The notes under the pieces were generated by a model that was not told the DNA's origin, did no database searches, and saw only the letters and a program-made list of their open reading frames with translations. Positions 47,353 through 49,599 of a stretch of 49,599 nucleotides of DNA are shown here, piece after piece. Source of the DNA: a virus; the IMG/VR virus record IMGVR_UViG_3300046674_000334, positions 1 to 49,599 of that record. One strand, written 5' to 3'. Position numbers and translations under genes: made by a program. The first letter of the stretch is position 1; each line of letters starts with the position of its first letter.

Positions 47353-47760
47353 TCAGTGCGGCAGAACCTCATCGAGGTAGGCCTGCACCGGCTCGAACAG
47401 GCCGTAGGGCACGTACTCGCTGATCGACGCATGGGCGACCCAGGCCACCGCGTCCAGCTCTTCGGCGTCGGCGACGTGCGCTTCGCCGGACAGGGCCTCG
47501 CAGGCGGTGTAGCTCATGAGACGGCTCGTCTTCGGGTGAACGCGCTCACCGAGCAGGCGGATTGCCTTCACCGTGAGGCCCGTCTCCTCCTCGGTCTCGC
47601 GCACGGCCGCATCCTCGGCGCTCTCGCCGGCCTCGATCGCGCCCGCGGGGAACTGCCACATCAGCTCGCCCTCCTTCACGCGGCGCCGCACCATCAGCAC
47701 CTGCCCGCCCTGGACGATGATCGCGGCAGAGATGCCGGGCTTGGTCTCGGTGTCGCTCAT
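47353..47760 (-). CDS. NUDIX hydrolase
   Basis: A 135-residue enzyme with a complete NUDIX box, G40, E46, R54, E55, E58, E59, G61 (AGAIEAGESAED followed by AAVRETEEETGL). It would hydrolyse a nucleoside diphosphate linked to another group, such as a dNTP-type or ADP-type compound, with Mg or Mn. ATG 47760 follows GGAGG; its start overlaps the stop of the upstream XRE-NUDIX gene (ATGA), so both are one leftward operon. Confidence 0.92.
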   Translation of the reverse strand: MSDTETKPGISAAIIVQGGQVLMVRRRVKEGELMWQFPAGAIEAGESAEDAAVRETEEETGLTVKAIRLLGERVHPKTSRLMSYTACEALSGEAHVADAEELDAVAWVAHASISEYVPYGLFEPVQAYLDEVLPH

Positions 47761-48392
47761 GCTGCCTCCAAGGCATTCAAGACGGGCGGATATATGCGGT
47801 CGGCGGGAATGAAGCGGGTGAGGCTGCTGCGGGGGACCCAAGCGACGTCCAGATTCTCGACGGAGTCCAGGTTCGCGGCCTCGCCAGCCAGGTAGGTGCA
47901 AAGCACGTAAGACGCCAACACGCCTGTCTGCGGGTGGACTCGGGAGCCGAGCTGCTTGTCGACTGCGCAGTGCACACCGGTCTCGGCGTGAGTCTCTTGG
48001 ATCGCGACGGACTCGACGCTGCCGCCCGGCTTGACCATCCCGGCCGGGAACTGCCAGGACAGGGCGGCGTCCCCACGGCGGCATACGAGCAGGACGTCAT
48101 CGGCGCGGGTCACGACGGCGATGGCGACACGAAGGGCCTGCGCCTGGACACGCTCCTCGGGCGGGCGGGACAGGAGGCTGAACCTGCGCTGCACCATCTC
48201 ACCCGCCTTCTCGTAGATCGTGTCCAGTGCCGCCTGCATCTCGACACGGGGCACGATGTCGGGCGTTGCGTGCCAGCCGGCCACCGTGCGCGGAGATGCG
48301 CCGATCCGATTCGCGAACGCCTCATTCGACATCCGAAGGGCCTCCTGCAACACGCAGGCAAGCCGGCCCGTCCACTGATCGACGACGTCCAC
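47757..48392 (-). CDS. XRE HTH-NUDIX fusion protein (likely sensor-regulator)
   Basis: A 211-residue protein. Residues 5-50 form an XRE-type HTH (LQEALRMSNEAFANRIGASP, RTVAGW) and about 88-205 a NUDIX domain. The box is degenerate: G118 is kept, but the usual Glu is G124, and REUxEE reads Q132-E-T-H-A-E137. It may bind rather than cut its ligand and so regulate. GTG 48392 after GAGGGG is preferred to an ATG at 48452, which would lie inside the TGCA repeats. Transcribed with the active NUDIX gene. Confidence 0.82.
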   Translation of the reverse strand: MDVVDQWTGRLACVLQEALRMSNEAFANRIGASPRTVAGWHATPDIVPRVEMQAALDTIYEKAGEMVQRRFSLLSRPPEERVQAQALRVAIAVVTRADDVLLVCRRGDAALSWQFPAGMVKPGGSVESVAIQETHAETGVHCAVDKQLGSRVHPQTGVLASYVLCTYLAGEAANLDSVENLDVAWVPRSSLTRFIPADRIYPPVLNALEAA

Positions 48393-48425
48393 TCTCAGCC
48401 CCTCACGGTCCGTTCGGCGGCGTGT

Positions 48426-48482
48426 TGCATCACAGCTGCACTGGAACTGCACTGGCGGTGCATCGGCTGCACCGCCACTGCA
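48426..48482. promoter_or_regulatory. Phased TGCA operator array
   Basis: TGCA occurs at 48426, 48437, 48448, 48459, 48468 and 48479: spacings 11, 11, 11, 9 and 11, about one helical turn. Most sit in (A/G/C)CTGCA(C/T) context, CTGCACTGG being repeated exactly at 48436 and 48447. The perfect repeat TGGCGGTGCA/TGCACCGCCA (48453-48477) joins the middle copies. It lies 34-90 bases upstream of the XRE-NUDIX start. Confidence 0.75.
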
Positions 48483-48544
48483 TCAGCGGCTCATTGGCCC
48501 TTAAGCCGCCTGGGCGTTGACTCGAAGGCATGGACGGCACCCGG

Positions 48545-48796
48545 TCACTTCCCCTTGGAGATCTGCTCGGCTCGCTGCGCGGTGACGCCGTCCATGATCT
48601 CGCCGATCTCGCGCCACGTCTTGCCGTTCGCCTTCAGTTCGAGGGCAACGCCCTGGCGGACAACGCGAAGTCGGCCGTCGATGGCGGTCGCGGTCTTGCG
48701 ACTGGCCTGGTACCGCTCGATGGGATCGCTGATCGTGTCGAGGACATCGAGAGATTCGACGACGTGTGCGACTGCGGTGTCGAGGGAGTTGGCCAT
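48545..48796 (-). CDS. Small HTH protein
   Basis: An 83-residue leftward protein: N-terminal helices (LDTAVAHVVESLDVLDTI; DPIERYQASRKTATAID) and a C-terminal HTH-like end RQGVALELKANGKTWREIGE. Such small proteins occur in Streptomyces with a GxSWREIG motif. It is divergent from the genes at the right end over a 213-base region. Likely a DNA-binding regulator. Confidence 0.72.
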   Translation of the reverse strand: MANSLDTAVAHVVESLDVLDTISDPIERYQASRKTATAIDGRLRVVRQGVALELKANGKTWREIGEIMDGVTAQRAEQISKGK

Positions 48797-49009
48797 GCCA
48801 TGAGAGTAGGGGCGATTCCGACTCTCTTCAAGCCTGCGCTTGACGACTGGCCGTGGACCCTCTACCTTTCAAATCAGAGCTTGAAAGCGCGGCTCACTCC
48901 TACCGGACTTGTCCGTCGAGGCGCGCCCCACAACAGCAAACGGGCCGGACACCGCGACTCCTACATCGCAGGCCGGCCCTCACCACCAGGATCTTTGAGA
49001 GGACCCCTG
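48797..49009. promoter_or_regulatory. Divergent intergenic region with inverted repeat
   Basis: The gap holds CTTTCAA/TTGAAAG with an 8-base spacer (48866-48887), an A/T-rich spot likely to contain a promoter or operator for one of the two divergent genes. GAGAGGA precedes the + gene at 49010. No gene is seen. Confidence 0.5.
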
Positions 49010-49363
49010 ATGGATGCCGTACAGCTTACCGGCGCCCCCGTCGCGCCGATCACCATGTCGCCGGCCGACGTCGCCGCGCACCAGGCCGCGTCCTACATCC
49101 GCCCGGCCCGCAACGCCAGCACCGACCGCGCCGCGGTTCGCTCCAGGATCTGCCGGGACACCATCGCCCAGCTGTCCGCGATGGACGCCCGCGAGATGAC
49201 GCCGGCCGACTTCGACCGCCTGACGCAGGCCAAGACCGAGCTCGCCGAGATCACGGCAAAGCTCGCCCCGGTCGACTCCGACCCGGACATCGACGAGGCG
49301 CTCCGCCGGGTTCGTGGCGGCCAGGCCCGCCGCACCGCTCCCGCTCTCGCGAAAGCCGCGTGA
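49010..49363 (+). CDS. Hypothetical helical protein near right end
   Basis: A 117-residue protein. After a Pro/Ala-rich start (TGAPVAPITMSPADVAAHQA) it is helical: TDRAAVRSRICRDTIAQLSA, then FDRLTQAKTELAEITAKLAP, with a basic end. It has a good ribosome site and overlaps the next gene by four bases. It may be transcribed toward the terminase genes if the genome circularises. Function unknown. Confidence 0.62.
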   Translation: MDAVQLTGAPVAPITMSPADVAAHQAASYIRPARNASTDRAAVRSRICRDTIAQLSAMDAREMTPADFDRLTQAKTELAEITAKLAPVDSDPDIDEALRRVRGGQARRTAPALAKAA

Positions 49364-49527
49364 TCGCCGTGCTCGGATCCAAGGCTCCGCGCACCGCCGA
49401 CTGCAAGGCCCCCAAGCCGAGCAGCATCGTCGAAGAGCCGGCCACGATCGCCGCTTGCCGCCGCGACTACGAGTCCGCAGCGGAATCCCGCGCCGCCTTC
49501 GCCCGCCAGCAGCGCACCCGGCGCTAA
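49360..49527 (+). CDS. Short protein at the right end
   Basis: A 55-residue GTG-started protein with two Cys residues (RTADCKAPKP; IAACRRDYESA) and a basic end. It overlaps the preceding gene and is followed by a terminator at the very end of the window. Function unknown. Confidence 0.55.
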   Translation: MIAVLGSKAPRTADCKAPKPSSIVEEPATIAACRRDYESAAESRAAFARQQRTRR

Positions 49528-49537
49528 CCCCCATACC

Positions 49538-49586
49538 GCCGCGGTCGCGCGGTGAGCCCCCAGCTCCCTCGCGACCGCGGCTTTCC
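49538..49586 (+). terminator. Terminator at the right end
   Basis: GCCGCGGTCGCG (49538-49549) pairs perfectly with CGCGACCGCGGC (49570-49581), followed by TTTCC, with a 20-base loop. It ends the last rightward unit about 20 bases from the window edge. Confidence 0.75.
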
Positions 49587-49599
49587 ACCCCATCCACGT

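Noticed and set aside
1-49599. CRISPR arrays, rRNA and tRNA genes
   Set aside because: No regularly spaced repeats with unique spacers, no rRNA-like sequence and no convincing tRNA cloverleaf were seen by eye. A tRNA scan would settle the last point.
1-49599. Phage DNA polymerase, primase or replicative helicase
   Set aside because: Looked for polymerase A/B-type motifs and Walker A ATPases outside the terminase; none was convincing.

Overview
The window reads as an essentially complete genome of a temperate, tailed, siphovirus-type phage of Streptomyces or a close high-GC actinomycete. The evidence is uniformly GC-rich codon use, frequent GTG starts, stop/start overlaps (ATGA, GTGA, TGATG), a full head, tail and lysis set in canonical order, a repressor with a divergent control region, two tyrosine recombinases, and many small proteins of families seen mainly in Streptomyces and its phages (DUF4031-, DUF4326-, DUF6233-, DUF6907-, pRL2-8- and phiSA1p31-like). 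No search was run; family names rest on recognisable motifs and on memory.

Left arm (129-21751, all +): small membrane protein, small and large terminase, portal, MuF-like minor head protein, scaffold, a tiny Prp-like cysteine protease, major capsid protein, connector and closure proteins, tail terminator, major tail protein, tail assembly chaperones with a -1 frameshift, a 1348-residue tape measure, distal tail and tip proteins, amidase endolysin, holin, a membrane/coiled-coil protein and a membrane-anchored collagen-like protein. Terminators flank the most strongly expressed genes.

Middle (21640-29240): a mosaic accessory and lysogeny region with genes on both strands. It holds a DUF4031 protein with a XerC/D-like recombinase, small Streptomyces-type proteins, a decayed GntR-like fragment, a Cro/C1-type regulator, the phage integrase (-) with attP-type repeats at its 3' end, a duplicated-domain protein and the probable immunity repressor (-).

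Right arm (29485-49527): early genes, mostly +. A Cro-like and an excisionase-like protein come first, then a chain of short overlapping genes, a DnaN-like clamp, YqaJ exonuclease and RecT annealase. Next are an RHH-like regulator divergent from a CoiA-like nuclease across four palindromes, a replication initiator with lambda-O-like iterons, a possible helicase loader, zinc-finger proteins, an HNH protein, and a leftward pair of NUDIX genes preceded by a phased TGCA array. I see no DNA polymerase or replicative helicase, so the phage probably recruits the host replisome.

The most interesting points are the Prp-like protease between a scaffold and a capsid protein that share an N-terminal WFxLxRHD motif, the operator-framed CoiA-like nuclease, the XRE-NUDIX/NUDIX operon, and GC hairpins at nearly every break in the early gene chain.
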